Assembly: GCF_001517625.2 (NCBI RefSeq)
Contig: NZ_LN999827.1
Coordinates: forward strand, 267,348-331,347
DNA: 64,000 nt
Direction of reading: 5' to 3'
DNA from: Clostridium sp. AT4
Lineage (GTDB): Bacteria > Bacillota > Clostridia > Lachnospirales > Lachnospiraceae
The notes under the pieces were generated by a model. That model was not told the DNA's origin. It saw only the letters and a program-made list of their open reading frames with translations, and ran no database searches. The translations under genes were made by a program, and so were the position numbers. Of the stretch, positions 17,741-26,226 are shown piece by piece. Every line of letters starts with the position of its first letter. Positions within the stretch are counted from its first letter, which is position 1.

Positions 17741-18439
17741 CTATCGGTTCTTCACTGCATCCATAAAACGGTTTGCAATCTCTAACGGTCTTGTGATCGC
17801 TCCGCCTACCACAATGGCAAACGCTCCCGCATCCAGCATTTTTACCGCCTGATCTGGGTAATGGATTTTCCCCTCTCCGATAACCGGAACGTCCACAGTC
17901 TTTGATAAACGGCTTACCAGCTCATAATCCGGGCCGTCCATATGAGGAGAATCTGCCGTATAGCCGCTCATGGTAGTTCCCACAATATCCATTCCCAGCT
18001 TCCAGGCATTGACTCCCTCCTCATAGTTTGATATATCTGCCATAAGAATGGCATCCGGATATTTCTGGCGCACCTCTTTTATAAACTCATTTACGGTCTT
18101 TCCGTCTCCCCGTGCGCGCAGCGTACAGTCTAACGCGATCACATCGCTTCCAACAACGACAAGCTCATCGACCTCCTTCATGGTAGGAGTAATGTAGCTT
18201 TCAAAGCCGGGATACTGGATCTTTACCAGTCCGATAACCGGAAGTCCTGTCTCCTCCTTGATCGCAGCTACGTCCCGGATGCTGCTGGTGCGGATCGCCG
18301 GAGTCCCCGCCATCTTTGCCGCTCTCGCCATCAGGTACATCACAGATTTTTCCTCCACATACAGAGGTTCTCCCGGAATAGCCTGGCATGAGATGATCAT
18401 CTGCCCCTTGATCTGCTCAAATAGTTCCTGCTTGTTCAT
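17741..18439 (-). CDS. nanE: N-acetylmannosamine-6-phosphate 2-epimerase
   Basis: 232 residues from the ATG at 18439, preceded by GGAGGAGATAC; the earlier in-frame start at 18460 lacks a site. The NanE TIM-barrel pattern is clear: the early conserved IISCQAIPGEPLY, then VIGLVKIQYPG, the VALDCTLRARGDG segment, and VPVIGEGKIHYPDQA followed by AIVVGGAITRP. It converts ManNAc-6-P to GlcNAc-6-P, the step after NanK. It is first in the nanE-nanK-rpiR transcription unit. GlcNAc-6-P deacetylase and glucosamine-6-P deaminase are not in this window. Confidence 0.93.
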   Translation of the reverse strand: MNKQELFEQIKGQMIISCQAIPGEPLYVEEKSVMYLMARAAKMAGTPAIRTSSIRDVAAIKEETGLPVIGLVKIQYPGFESYITPTMKEVDELVVVGSDVIALDCTLRARGDGKTVNEFIKEVRQKYPDAILMADISNYEEGVNAWKLGMDIVGTTMSGYTADSPHMDGPDYELVSRLSKTVDVPVIGEGKIHYPDQAVKMLDAGAFAIVVGGAITRPLEIANRFMDAVKNR

Positions 18440-18506
18440 GTATCTCCTCCTGTTCTGCAACCACCCTTACAGACATTCCCCATTTTGCCCAAAAGGTCGA
18501 TGCCAT

Positions 18507-18574
18507 GAAATATTTCTTTTATAACTATATCATAAAGAAATATTTTTTTCAATTATAAATGTGTTGAAATATTT
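18507..18574. promoter_or_regulatory. nanE promoter with three GAAATATTT boxes
   Basis: The minus-strand promoter is TTGAAA (18547-18552), 17 bp, TATAGT (18524-18529). Three plus-strand GAAATATTT boxes at 18507, 18537 and 18566 are spaced 30 and 29 bases apart, about three helical turns. The middle one overlaps the promoter spacer. They are candidate operator sites for the RpiR regulator. Confidence 0.6.
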
Positions 18575-18590
18575 TTTTATTACTCATTTT

Positions 18591-18638
18591 AAAAACAGGA
18601 CTGCCCTGAGAATGGCATCTCACAGACAATCCTGTTTC
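18591..18638 (-). terminator. Terminator of the AIM24-family gene
   Basis: AAACAGGA (18593-18600) pairs with TCCTGTTT (18630-18637), with an inner TGAGA/TCTCA pairing. The minus strand runs into TTTTT and AT-rich sequence. Confidence 0.65.
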
Positions 18639-18656
18639 CATTTCAAACGTGTTCCA

Positions 18657-19430
18657 TCAGATATTCGGCATCTTTGCCGTTGGCATCATCAGCACCTTTC
18701 CTGTGCCGCGGTATACATTTACCAGGCCTTCGCCCGAAGCTGCGGAGCCGATCAGGCTCTTTCCGGAGCGCTCTACCGTAAAGTCCAGGCTCTTGCTCCA
18801 GGCAATAGCATAATTGCCGTCCACCTTGAGCACATCGTTCTGAAGCTCAATCTCGATCAACTCCTCTTTCGGGCATTCAGATTCGATACAGAACACTCCG
18901 TTCCCATTCAGGCTCAGGTTAAACAGTCCCTCTCCTCCGGCCACTGCAGAAGAGAAATTGGAACGCATCACCGCTTTGTGCTGCAGGGTAGATTCACAGG
19001 CTAAAAACAGACCGTCATCCAGCACCACTCCGCCGCCCCACTGGGCTGCATCCATCAGGATCAGATACTTATAGGTAGGTTCCAGCACCAGAACGCCGCT
19101 TCCCGTATACTCCGGCTTTATGGCGGATTCTCCGGTTGCCTTGCCCCGGACCGCTTTGCCGAGGAAATCTCCCACGCCCTTAATGCCGGTGGTTGCCTTT
19201 ACATCTCCTAACATCCACTGCATGGCGCCTGCCTGAATGGTCACATTAGACTGATCCAGACTGCATACCAGCTGGCGCTTTCTCACATTCATCTGCGCGC
19301 AGTAATAAGCGGTTACTGCCGATCCGGGAGTCACGCTTAAGTCGCGCTGATATTCGATTACCTCAAAGGCTCCCAGCTTTGCAAGGACTTTTACGTCATC
19401 ATTGTCGGTGAAATTAGAAATACGGTACAT
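18657..19430 (-). CDS. AIM24 / TIGR00266 family protein
   Basis: 257 residues, no signal peptide or membrane helix. Gly-rich beta segments match the AIM24 (DUF124) fold: SVTPGSAVTAYYCAQMNVRKRQLVCSL-type strand, GAMQWMLGDVKAT, then a second repeat with GVVLDDGLFLACE and GGEGLFNLSLNGNGVFCIES. The bacterial family is widespread, and its biochemical role is not established. It is probably cytoplasmic. It lies 54 bases after the DUF5722 gene on the same strand, so the two may be co-transcribed. Confidence 0.82.
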   Translation of the reverse strand: MYRISNFTDNDDVKVLAKLGAFEVIEYQRDLSVTPGSAVTAYYCAQMNVRKRQLVCSLDQSNVTIQAGAMQWMLGDVKATTGIKGVGDFLGKAVRGKATGESAIKPEYTGSGVLVLEPTYKYLILMDAAQWGGGVVLDDGLFLACESTLQHKAVMRSNFSSAVAGGEGLFNLSLNGNGVFCIESECPKEELIEIELQNDVLKVDGNYAIAWSKSLDFTVERSGKSLIGSAASGEGLVNVYRGTGKVLMMPTAKMPNI

Positions 19431-19484
19431 AGATTCCCTCCTGTTCTCTCTTATATCGCAGCCTGCGGCAGATATCGTTTGATT

Positions 19485-21221
19485 TTATTTTTCCAGATTC
19501 TTCCACTTGAAGTTTGGAATCACATCAGACCACTTTTCAATTCCGATAATAGACTTGGCAAACTCTGAGGTTTCCAGAGTCGAATTTTTCTTGTCAATAT
19601 CCCGGAATACCTGCCAGATCTTCTTGCGTTTCGTTGCTACGATCTTATCCGGCTGATTCATATCGCACTCCCACAGGCCGAACTTCAGTCCCTGCTTTGC
19701 CTCGCTGGGAGCATCCACCTGGCGGCTTACCGTATATGCGTCAATATATGGATTACTGTCTACAAGGTAGTAGGAGTACGCATAGGCAGCTGCCTGGATC
19801 TCAGGAATATCGCCTCTGGTGGGACTATAGGAGGTAAAGCCCTGCTCGGTCAGAATAATATGACGCACATTTCCCGAAGGAGCCTTCAGTGCCTCCTGGT
19901 TAAAGTAATTGGTAAGTACGTTCAGATTGGCAAAATTTATAACTGGTGAGTTAAAATCATTTGTAAAGAGCCCGGTAGCTTTGGGATCATCCCAGAATTC
20001 CGGCTCAATCATGGGACAGGGATACGGATGATAGGCCAGTCCCCAGTCCATCTGCCCCTGAACATTAGCAATGGAATTGAAGCTGTCTACGATCTCCTTG
20101 CCGCCGTATTTCAGCTTTCCGTCAATCTCATTCATCCAGTTGTAATCCAGTGAGAAATACACCCGGTCATTGGCATTGGTACTCTTGATGGCCGTGTAGA
20201 AAATACGGAACGCCTGCTGGTATACTTTTACATAATTTGTAAGATCCATAGAGCCCATATAGTTCCACTGCTGATTATTGATCTCATTTCCAATGATCCA
20301 GTTGGAAACCTTTCCATGGTTGGAATCTTTTCCGCTGTAGTGGTCAGCCAAAAAGGCCGCAATGGCTCTGGTCTGCTCAAAACCGGCTTCGTTTGCCCCG
20401 TTGAACATATAATAAAAGGCATTGGAAGACTTCTTCGTACCCGGATAGATCAGATCCGGACGGTTGGGGTTCCAGTCATTTAAAATGATCACCGTGACGG
20501 TCATTCCCTTATTGGAAAGAGCGCTGATGGTCCTGTCATAATCATCCATGATGGCCTTGTTAAAATGATAGATCTTGCCGTCATATTCATATTCAATGCC
20601 TGTACCCATGATCTGTGAAAACGCAATATTGGTGGTTACATGCTTTACGCCCAGGTCAAAGGCATCCTCCAGCATATCAATTTCGATGTTCAGTCCCTTT
20701 TTAGTCAGAGGATCCTTGAATGCTTCCGTATTTTTGGCCACTGCCTCAGGATTGGTAATGTAATGAGGCTCGCTGATGGCTTTATACTCTGTGCCGTCAT
20801 AAGCAGCTAGTACAAATTTGCTGTACAGGCGGTCTGCTGTGCTTCCGAAATTTAACGGCACCTGAGCAGAGGATGATATAAGGGCGTCTGCCGAAGCAAT
20901 ATAATCGGTTCTTCCATCCAGACTGTTCTCATAGGTCTGCTGTTCAAATATATAGACCTTTCCATCGGTGCCGGCTGTATCGCCGCTGGTGGAAAAGGCG
21001 ATTTCCACATTCTGCTTGTCTGCCGTCACCTTACAGGAACGGATCTGGCCTGTGAGCGCAATATCCTCTTTTGCTGCCTCCTGTGCAGCTTCACCTGAAG
21101 CCTGTGTTTCCTCCGCGGATACAGACCTGGAAAAAGCACCCAGGCTTACTGCTGTCACTCCAAAAAACAGCGCGGCTGCCAGAGCCATGCCTCTGCTTCT
21201 TTTAAACAGTTTATGCTTCAT
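19485..21221 (-). CDS. Secreted DUF5722-type glycoside hydrolase-like protein
   Basis: 578 residues. A signal peptide (residues ~8-36, cleavage near VSAEE) is followed by a beta domain of ~130 residues (IALTGQIRSCKVTADKQNVEIAFS) and a TIM-barrel region. The barrel resembles clan GH-A enzymes: Glu313 in IIGNEIN sits where an acid/base is expected, and Glu459 in IILTEQGF where a nucleophile is expected, 146 residues apart. The overall pattern resembles DUF5722 proteins, whose substrate is not known to me. There is no anchor or carbohydrate-binding module, so it is probably released. It lies directly upstream of the AIM24 gene. Confidence 0.72.
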   Translation of the reverse strand: MKHKLFKRSRGMALAAALFFGVTAVSLGAFSRSVSAEETQASGEAAQEAAKEDIALTGQIRSCKVTADKQNVEIAFSTSGDTAGTDGKVYIFEQQTYENSLDGRTDYIASADALISSSAQVPLNFGSTADRLYSKFVLAAYDGTEYKAISEPHYITNPEAVAKNTEAFKDPLTKKGLNIEIDMLEDAFDLGVKHVTTNIAFSQIMGTGIEYEYDGKIYHFNKAIMDDYDRTISALSNKGMTVTVIILNDWNPNRPDLIYPGTKKSSNAFYYMFNGANEAGFEQTRAIAAFLADHYSGKDSNHGKVSNWIIGNEINNQQWNYMGSMDLTNYVKVYQQAFRIFYTAIKSTNANDRVYFSLDYNWMNEIDGKLKYGGKEIVDSFNSIANVQGQMDWGLAYHPYPCPMIEPEFWDDPKATGLFTNDFNSPVINFANLNVLTNYFNQEALKAPSGNVRHIILTEQGFTSYSPTRGDIPEIQAAAYAYSYYLVDSNPYIDAYTVSRQVDAPSEAKQGLKFGLWECDMNQPDKIVATKRKKIWQVFRDIDKKNSTLETSEFAKSIIGIEKWSDVIPNFKWKNLEK

Positions 21222-21341
21222 TTTGAGATTACCTCCAGAATTGATGTGTGTACTTACGGATGACCCGTTTTGATGTCAACCTCTATGATACATAATCTAT
21301 CTTACAAATTCAATTACGATTTTATTACATTATCTTAAGTC

Positions 21342-22220
21342 TTACTTGTATACCTTCTTTAAAGTAAATCCCCGCCCCTGAACCTCATTGATCTGATTGA
21401 TGATCATAAACGCTTCCGGATCCTCATCCAGCACCAGCTGGTTCAGCCTTGGCAGATCCCGCTTGGAAATCACAGCCAGCACCATATCCTGTTCCCGGTG
21501 AAGGTAACCGGTTTCCATGTGGAGAAGGCTGGTTCCGCAGTCCAGCCGCTGGCTGATCAGGGCATTAATCTGTTCATGGCGTCGGCTTACTATCTTCACC
21601 TGCATCTTTGTCATGCCGGCCATGAGAACCTTATCCAGCACCAGGGTATAAGTCACGATCAGAAGAATGCCGTAAAGCACTGCCTCTGCGGATGAAGTAA
21701 TGAGCTGCATTGCCAGGATCACGCAGTCCAGTACATAAAGAGACAGGGATACATTGATGCCGCACTTCTTGCGCAGGATCAGACAGGGGATGTCCACACC
21801 TCCGGTAGAAGCGCCTGCCTTTATGACGATCCCGATTCCCGCTCCAATGAGAATACCGGCATAAATTACGGCTACCAGCCGTTCTTCCATGTAAAAGCCA
21901 TGTATTCCCGTGCGCTCCATTACTGCCAGGGCAGCGGGATAAAACACGGTGCTTAAGGCCGTGGTAAGGGCAAATTCCTTTCCTAACTGCCACAGCCCCA
22001 GACCAAAGACCGCAATATTAAAAATACTTACAAAAAGGCTCACAGGGATTCCCCAGAGCCGGTTAAAAAACAGGCCCATGCCCGTAGTACCTCCGGTTAC
22101 AAGCCCATTCGGCATGATAAACAACACTACGGCCATGGCATAAATCGCATTTCCAAATAAAATGGCTCCCACCCGTGCGGTCATACGAAGCCATTTTTGT
22201 CTGTCATTCTTCTGTTCCAT
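21342..22220 (-). CDS. YitT-family membrane protein (DUF161 + DUF2179)
   Basis: 292 residues from the ATG at 22220 (AGGGAGAA upstream); the in-frame codon at 22265 lacks a site. Five to six membrane helices include the family segment PNGLVTGGTTGMGLFFNRLWGIPVSL and IVIKAGASTGGVDIPCLIL. A C-terminal cytoplasmic DUF2179 domain follows: TKMQVKIVSRRHEQINALI...GTSLLHMETGYLHREQDMVLAVISKRDLPRL. The function of the family is unproven. It is monocistronic and divergent from the thiamin operon. Confidence 0.88.
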   Translation of the reverse strand: MEQKNDRQKWLRMTARVGAILFGNAIYAMAVVLFIMPNGLVTGGTTGMGLFFNRLWGIPVSLFVSIFNIAVFGLGLWQLGKEFALTTALSTVFYPAALAVMERTGIHGFYMEERLVAVIYAGILIGAGIGIVIKAGASTGGVDIPCLILRKKCGINVSLSLYVLDCVILAMQLITSSAEAVLYGILLIVTYTLVLDKVLMAGMTKMQVKIVSRRHEQINALISQRLDCGTSLLHMETGYLHREQDMVLAVISKRDLPRLNQLVLDEDPEAFMIINQINEVQGRGFTLKKVYK

Positions 22221-22295
22221 TACAAGATTCTCCCTTATTTTATTTCCTATCACCGAGGGTATCATTTTTCATGGGAGCTGTCAAGAAACTTGCAC

Positions 22296-22323
22296 TTGAC
22301 AATCTCCTTCCTGCGTTTATAAT
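22296..22323 (+). promoter_or_regulatory. Sigma-A promoter of the thiW-thiM operon
   Basis: TTGACA (22296-22301), 16 bp, TATAAT (22318-22323). The transcript would have a ~290-base leader before thiW. Confidence 0.8.
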
Positions 22324-22406
22324 ACATTTAGAACTTTTGTATCTGTTTCCTTTTTCGGATGCTGAGCCGGTGTGAGGGGGAGCGCCCTGATGCTGCGTAC
22401 AAAAGG

Positions 22407-22513
22407 ATAGCGATGGGAGTCCGTGTTTCGGATTGAGAGGATGCAATCGAGCATCGACCGCAGAGCGCATATTCTGCGCCCTATTACAGCTGTCTGGAAG
22501 TTGCCGTCGCTAT
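22407..22513 (+). ncRNA. Structured leader, probably a divergent TPP riboswitch
   Basis: The leader folds into an aptamer-sized domain closed by ATAGCGATGG (22407-22416) with CCGTCGCTAT (22504-22513). It holds an AGTCCG/CGGATT hairpin, the sequence TTGAGAGGATGC with a perfect GATGC/GCATC hairpin, GACC, and a CGCAGA/TCTGCG hairpin. The order (G)GGAG, hairpin, (C)TGAGA, hairpin, GACC resembles the 5' half of thi-box RNAs. The usual CCTGAT...AGCGTAGGGA half is only weakly matched by CTATTACAGCTGTCTGGAAG. Position ahead of thiW/thiM supports thiamin-pyrophosphate control; the assignment is tentative. Confidence 0.55.
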
Positions 22514-22537
22514 GCCTGTATTCCGGGAACATAGACT

Positions 22538-22563
22538 TGACGCACGCAGGTGCGTTTTTTTGT
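22538..22563 (+). terminator. Regulatory terminator in the thiW leader
   Basis: ACGCAC (22540-22545) pairs with GTGCGT (22550-22555) around a GCAG loop, followed directly by a run of T to 22563. It lies between the structured leader and thiW, as expected for a transcription-attenuating expression platform. Confidence 0.7.
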
Positions 22564-22617
22564 ACCCTGAAATGCTCCCTGCCGGCATTTCCCGCAGCAG
22601 AAAAGAGGAAGGAATCT

Positions 22618-23334
22618 ATGAACAAAAACAAACACGCTGCAAAACTGGTCTTTCTTGCCATGATGACAGCCCTGGGAGTGGTCATTTCCCCCATTCTCCG
22701 GGTAGAGGGAATGTGTCCCATGGCACATTTTATCAATGTCACCTGTGCGGTCATGCTTGGCCCCTGGTATGCCTTTGTGTGCGCCCTTGCCATTGGCATC
22801 ATCCGCATGACCTGTATGGGGATCCCGCCTTTAGCACTCACAGGAGCTATATTCGGAGCCTTTTTATCCGGTATGCTCTACCGAATGTCCCGTGGCAGGC
22901 TGGTATGGGCCTTTGCAGGGGAGGTCATCGGCACAGGCATCATCGGAGCCATACTCTCCTATCCTGTCATGACCTTTGTCTGGGGAAAAACCGGCCTTAC
23001 CTGGTTCTTTTATGTGCCTTCCTTCATTGCAGGCACGCTCATTGGAGGAACCATTGCATTTCTGTTTTTAAAGCATCTGCAGAAAGCCAGACTCTTATCC
23101 ATGTTCCAGGAAACTCTGGGTTCCCGGACGTATGATTCCGGAGAGGACGTGGTAAATGATGCGCTGGGAATCGCATTTTCAGGCTTTATCGGCTATCTGG
23201 CTGTGACGGTAGCTGTCCATCAGCTTGTACCTCAGGGCGGTTCTGTGATAAACAGTCTCCGCTATATAGTTCTGGTCGGCTTTCTGGCAGCCGCCCTGAT
23301 ATACTGGAGCATCAAACGGCCCAAAGCAGCCTGA
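22618..23334 (+). CDS. thiW: ThiW-type ECF transporter S component (thiazole/thiamin precursor uptake), extended
   Basis: 238 residues from the ATG preceded by AGAGGAAGGA. The N-terminal ~165 residues match ThiW: KLVFLAMMTALGVVISPILRVEGMCPMAHFINVTCAVMLGPWYAF, then GIIRMTCMGIPPLALTGAIFGAFLSG, with about five to six helices. A further ~70 residues hold a charged loop and two more helices (DALGIAFSGFIGYLAVTVAV, RYIVLVGFLAAALIYW), longer than usual. ThiW is thought to be the substrate-binding S unit for hydroxyethylthiazole, working with a shared ECF module. It is first in the operon and 48 bases ahead of thiM, which uses the thiazole. Confidence 0.85.
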   Translation: MNKNKHAAKLVFLAMMTALGVVISPILRVEGMCPMAHFINVTCAVMLGPWYAFVCALAIGIIRMTCMGIPPLALTGAIFGAFLSGMLYRMSRGRLVWAFAGEVIGTGIIGAILSYPVMTFVWGKTGLTWFFYVPSFIAGTLIGGTIAFLFLKHLQKARLLSMFQETLGSRTYDSGEDVVNDALGIAFSGFIGYLAVTVAVHQLVPQGGSVINSLRYIVLVGFLAAALIYWSIKRPKAA

Positions 23335-23382
23335 AACGCGCATTTTCCCATTTCCATACTTACATCAAAGGAGGATCTCATC

Positions 23383-24201
23383 ATGAATCCTATCTCCCTC
23401 TTGCATAAAGAAGCACCTTTAATCCACTGCATCACCCACCCCATTGTAGTCAATGACTGTGCAAATGCAGTTCTGGCTCTGGGCGCACGTCCTATCATGG
23501 CGGAGCATCCCAAAGAAGCAGCCTCGATTGCCCAAATAGCCCGTTCCCTTACTGTCAGCCTGGGAAATATCACCGATGCCAGGGCCGAATCCATTTTTCT
23601 GGCAGGAAATGTGCGTCCGGCTGTCATAGATCTGGTAGGCATCACCTGCAGTGATTTCCGTATGAAGCTTGCCAGACGGTTTCTGGAAGAATGCCGTCCC
23701 GCTGTGATCAAGGGAAATGTTTCCGAGATACGCGCCATTGCCGGCGCAGGCTTCCACAACCAGGGGATCGACGTAAGCCGGGAAGACGCTGTCACTAAGG
23801 ATGACCCAATGGCACAGTTTCGTCTGGCCAGGCTGATGAAAGAGATTTCAGACCGCACACAGGCCGTCGTAGCTGCCAGCGGTGAGGTGGATATTATTGT
23901 ATCTCCTCAGGATGATAAAGCCTATTTTCTTGAAAACGGTTCTCCATCCATGGCCCGCATCACGGGAACCGGCTGTATGCTTACCTGCATTATGGGAACC
24001 TTTATGGCAGTAGTATCCCCCCTTGAGGCAGCGGTCTGCGGAGCTGCTGTCCTGGGAATTGCCGGAGAACGGGCCGATGCTTCAAAGGGACTTGGAACAT
24101 ATCACATAAGCCTGTTGGATCAGCTTTCCCTGATGACAGATGAAACGCTGAAATCCGAAATCCGTCTGCATTCTGTTGATCTTTCTTCTACAGCTTCATA
24201 A
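23383..24201 (+). CDS. thiM: Hydroxyethylthiazole kinase
   Basis: 272 residues with the ribokinase-like ThiM signatures: PLIHCITHPIVVNDCANAVLALGARPIMA at the N-terminus (substrate site) and NGSPSMARITGTGCMLTCIMGTFMA, where the GTGC motif forms the catalytic anion hole. It phosphorylates 4-methyl-5-(2-hydroxyethyl)thiazole for thiamin salvage. AAAGGAGG precedes the ATG. Its last 14 bases overlap the convergent ThiE/TenI gene. Confidence 0.95.
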   Translation: MNPISLLHKEAPLIHCITHPIVVNDCANAVLALGARPIMAEHPKEAASIAQIARSLTVSLGNITDARAESIFLAGNVRPAVIDLVGITCSDFRMKLARRFLEECRPAVIKGNVSEIRAIAGAGFHNQGIDVSREDAVTKDDPMAQFRLARLMKEISDRTQAVVAASGEVDIIVSPQDDKAYFLENGSPSMARITGTGCMLTCIMGTFMAVVSPLEAAVCGAAVLGIAGERADASKGLGTYHISLLDQLSLMTDETLKSEIRLHSVDLSSTAS

Positions 24202-24802
24202 AACCGGACATCATACATCCGCCTGCCGCTCCTGTACTCAGGATCTCCGGCAGGCGTTCTTCATTTACTCCGCCAATGGCATAAACAGGAACACTGCTTT
24301 CCATACAAACCTGGCTTAAGAAATCCAGTCCTCTCCCCGGAAGCCCTTTCTTACAATCTGTCTCATAGATATTGCCTGCAAACAGATAATCTGCGCCCAG
24401 CCGGACAGCCTCTTTTACCTCTTCCAACGAGTGAATGGATGTTCCCACACACTCTGCATCCAGCGGTCTCCCTTCCCTTCTCAATATACTCATCGGAAGA
24501 TGAAGCTTCCTCATGCCCAGCTGTGCGGCTGCTGCAGGAGCTGTGTTCAAAATCAGCATCCGATCCTGTTCCCGGCAGATCTGATCCACTTCCTCTGCCA
24601 GCTTCCTGTAAATCTCAGGGCTTAAGTCCTTTTCCCTGAGCACTACTGCTCTGGGTTTGACACTTACAATCTTCCGAATCTGATCCAGATAGCTCTCCCA
24701 GAGTCCCGTTCCCGGTTCAAAACAGCCATCTTCTGTCTGATCCGCCCCCTCCGGCACTCTGCAGAGCCTGTGATTGGTTACTGCTACCATACGTTCATAC
24801 AT
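24188..24802 (-). CDS. Thiamin-phosphate synthase / TenI family protein
   Basis: 204 residues from the ATG at 24802, ten bases after AAAGGG. The frame stays open to an ATG at 24892, but that extension runs through the tuf terminator hairpin and is rejected. ThiE/TenI barrel features: AVVLREKDLSPEIYRKLAEEV, LILNTAPAAAAQLGMRKLHLP, GTSIHSLEEVKEAVRLGADYLFAG and AIGGVNEERL. True ThiE enzymes usually have Q-L-R in the first motif and pyrophosphate-binding Thr/Lys residues in YxxxGPxFxTxTK; here the loop reads NIYETDCKKGLPGRG, so catalytic competence is uncertain. It may couple thiazole phosphate with HMP-PP or be a TenI-like paralogue. Confidence 0.78.
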   Translation of the reverse strand: MYERMVAVTNHRLCRVPEGADQTEDGCFEPGTGLWESYLDQIRKIVSVKPRAVVLREKDLSPEIYRKLAEEVDQICREQDRMLILNTAPAAAAQLGMRKLHLPMSILRREGRPLDAECVGTSIHSLEEVKEAVRLGADYLFAGNIYETDCKKGLPGRGLDFLSQVCMESSVPVYAIGGVNEERLPEILSTGAAGGCMMSGFMKL

Positions 24803-24826
24803 AAGCTGCATTTCCCTTTCTGTATT

Positions 24827-24856
24827 ATAAAAAGCCCCCGGAAACTCCGGGGGCCA
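24827..24856 (-). terminator. Terminator of the str operon (after tuf)
   Basis: GCCCCCGG (24834-24841) pairs with CCGGGGGC (24847-24854); the minus strand continues with TTTTT and then TATAAT, which may serve the following ThiE/TenI gene as a -10 element. Confidence 0.88.
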
Positions 24857-24932
24857 ACTCGTTTGGGCACAATATCCATTCAGATATATCATTTATCACG
24901 TTCGTACGGCCTGATGGCCTGTAACGATTTAA

Positions 24933-26126
24933 TTACTCTACGATAGATACAACTCTACCGGAACCTACTGTACGTCCACCCTCACGGATAGCGAAACGCA
25001 GACCCTGCTCCATAGCTACTGGATGAATCAGCTCTACGGACATCTCTACGTTATCACCAGGCATACACATCTCTGTACCTGCTGGCAGCTCGCAAACGCC
25101 GGTAACGTCAGTTGTTCTGAAGTAGAACTGTGGACGGTAGTTGTTGAAGAAAGGTGTATGACGGCCACCCTCGTCCTTGGTCAGAACGTAAACCTGAGCG
25201 GTAAACTTGTTGTGGCACTTTACAGAACCTGGCTTGCACAGACACTGTCCACGCTCGATCTCTGTTCTCTGAACACCACGCAGCAGAGCACCGATGTTAT
25301 CACCAGCCTCAGCGCTGTCAAGAAGCTTACGGAACATCTCGATACCAGTTACAACGGTCTTACGAACGTCCTCATGGATACCGATGATCTCAACTTCGTC
25401 GTTCAGGTTCAGAGTACCACGCTCTACTCTACCAGTAGCAACAGTACCACGGCCAGTAATGGTGAATACGTCCTCTACAGGCATAAGGAATGGCTTCTCT
25501 GTCTCACGTACAGGATCTGGAATGTAGCTGTCAACAGCGTCCATCAGCTCCATAACCTTGTCGCCCCATGGGCCCATTGGATCCTCAAGAGCCTTCAGAG
25601 CAGAACCCTGGATGATAGGTGTATCATCACCTGGGAACTCGTACTCATTTAACAGCTCACGGATCTCCATGTCAACCAGCTCAAGCAGCTCAGCGTCGTC
25701 TACCATATCGCACTTGTTCATGAATACTACGATATAAGGAACGCCTACCTGACGGGACAGAAGGATGTGCTCTCTTGTCTGAGCCATAACACCATCAGTT
25801 GCAGCTACAACCAGGATAGCGCCGTCCATCTGAGCAGCACCAGTGATCATGTTCTTAACGTAGTCAGCATGTCCTGGGCAGTCAACGTGTGCATAGTGTC
25901 TCTTCTCTGTCTGATACTCAACGTGAGAAGTAGAGATGGTGATACCACGCTCTCTCTCCTCTGGAGCCTTATCGATGTTCTCGAAATCTACCTTTGCGTT
26001 GCCTGCAACTCTCTCTGAAAGAACCTTTGTGATAGCTGCGGTCAGAGTAGTTTTGCCGTGGTCAACGTGTCCAATGGTACCGATGTTACAATGTGGTTTA
26101 GTTCTGTCAAACTTAGCTTTAGCCAT
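24933..26126 (-). CDS. tuf: Elongation factor Tu
   Basis: 397 residues, full length. GTPase motifs are GHVDHGKTT (P-loop), [20 protein letters not shown] and SALKALED; the beta-barrel domains follow ([21 protein letters not shown], and the ending [15 protein letters not shown]). It delivers aminoacyl-tRNA to the ribosome. Last gene of rpsL-rpsG-fusA-tuf, 100 bases after fusA, with a good AGGAGGA ribosome site and a strong terminator. Confidence 0.98.
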   Translation of the reverse strand: MAKAKFDRTKPHCNIGTIGHVDHGKTTLTAAITKVLSERVAGNAKVDFENIDKAPEERERGITISTSHVEYQTEKRHYAHVDCPGHADYVKNMITGAAQMDGAILVVAATDGVMAQTREHILLSRQVGVPYIVVFMNKCDMVDDAELLELVDMEIRELLNEYEFPGDDTPIIQGSALKALEDPMGPWGDKVMELMDAVDSYIPDPVRETEKPFLMPVEDVFTITGRGTVATGRVERGTLNLNDEVEIIGIHEDVRKTVVTGIEMFRKLLDSAEAGDNIGALLRGVQRTEIERGQCLCKPGSVKCHNKFTAQVYVLTKDEGGRHTPFFNNYRPQFYFRTTDVTGVCELPAGTEMCMPGDNVEMSVELIHPVAMEQGLRFAIREGGRTVGSGRVVSIVE

Positions 26127-26226
26127 TTTATAACGTCCTCCTTAATTTGCGCCCCTTTTAGGGCTGATATAGTTAGTCAGGCTATCAATCATTATATTCT
26201 ATTTTACTTTGATTTACAAGCCTTTT

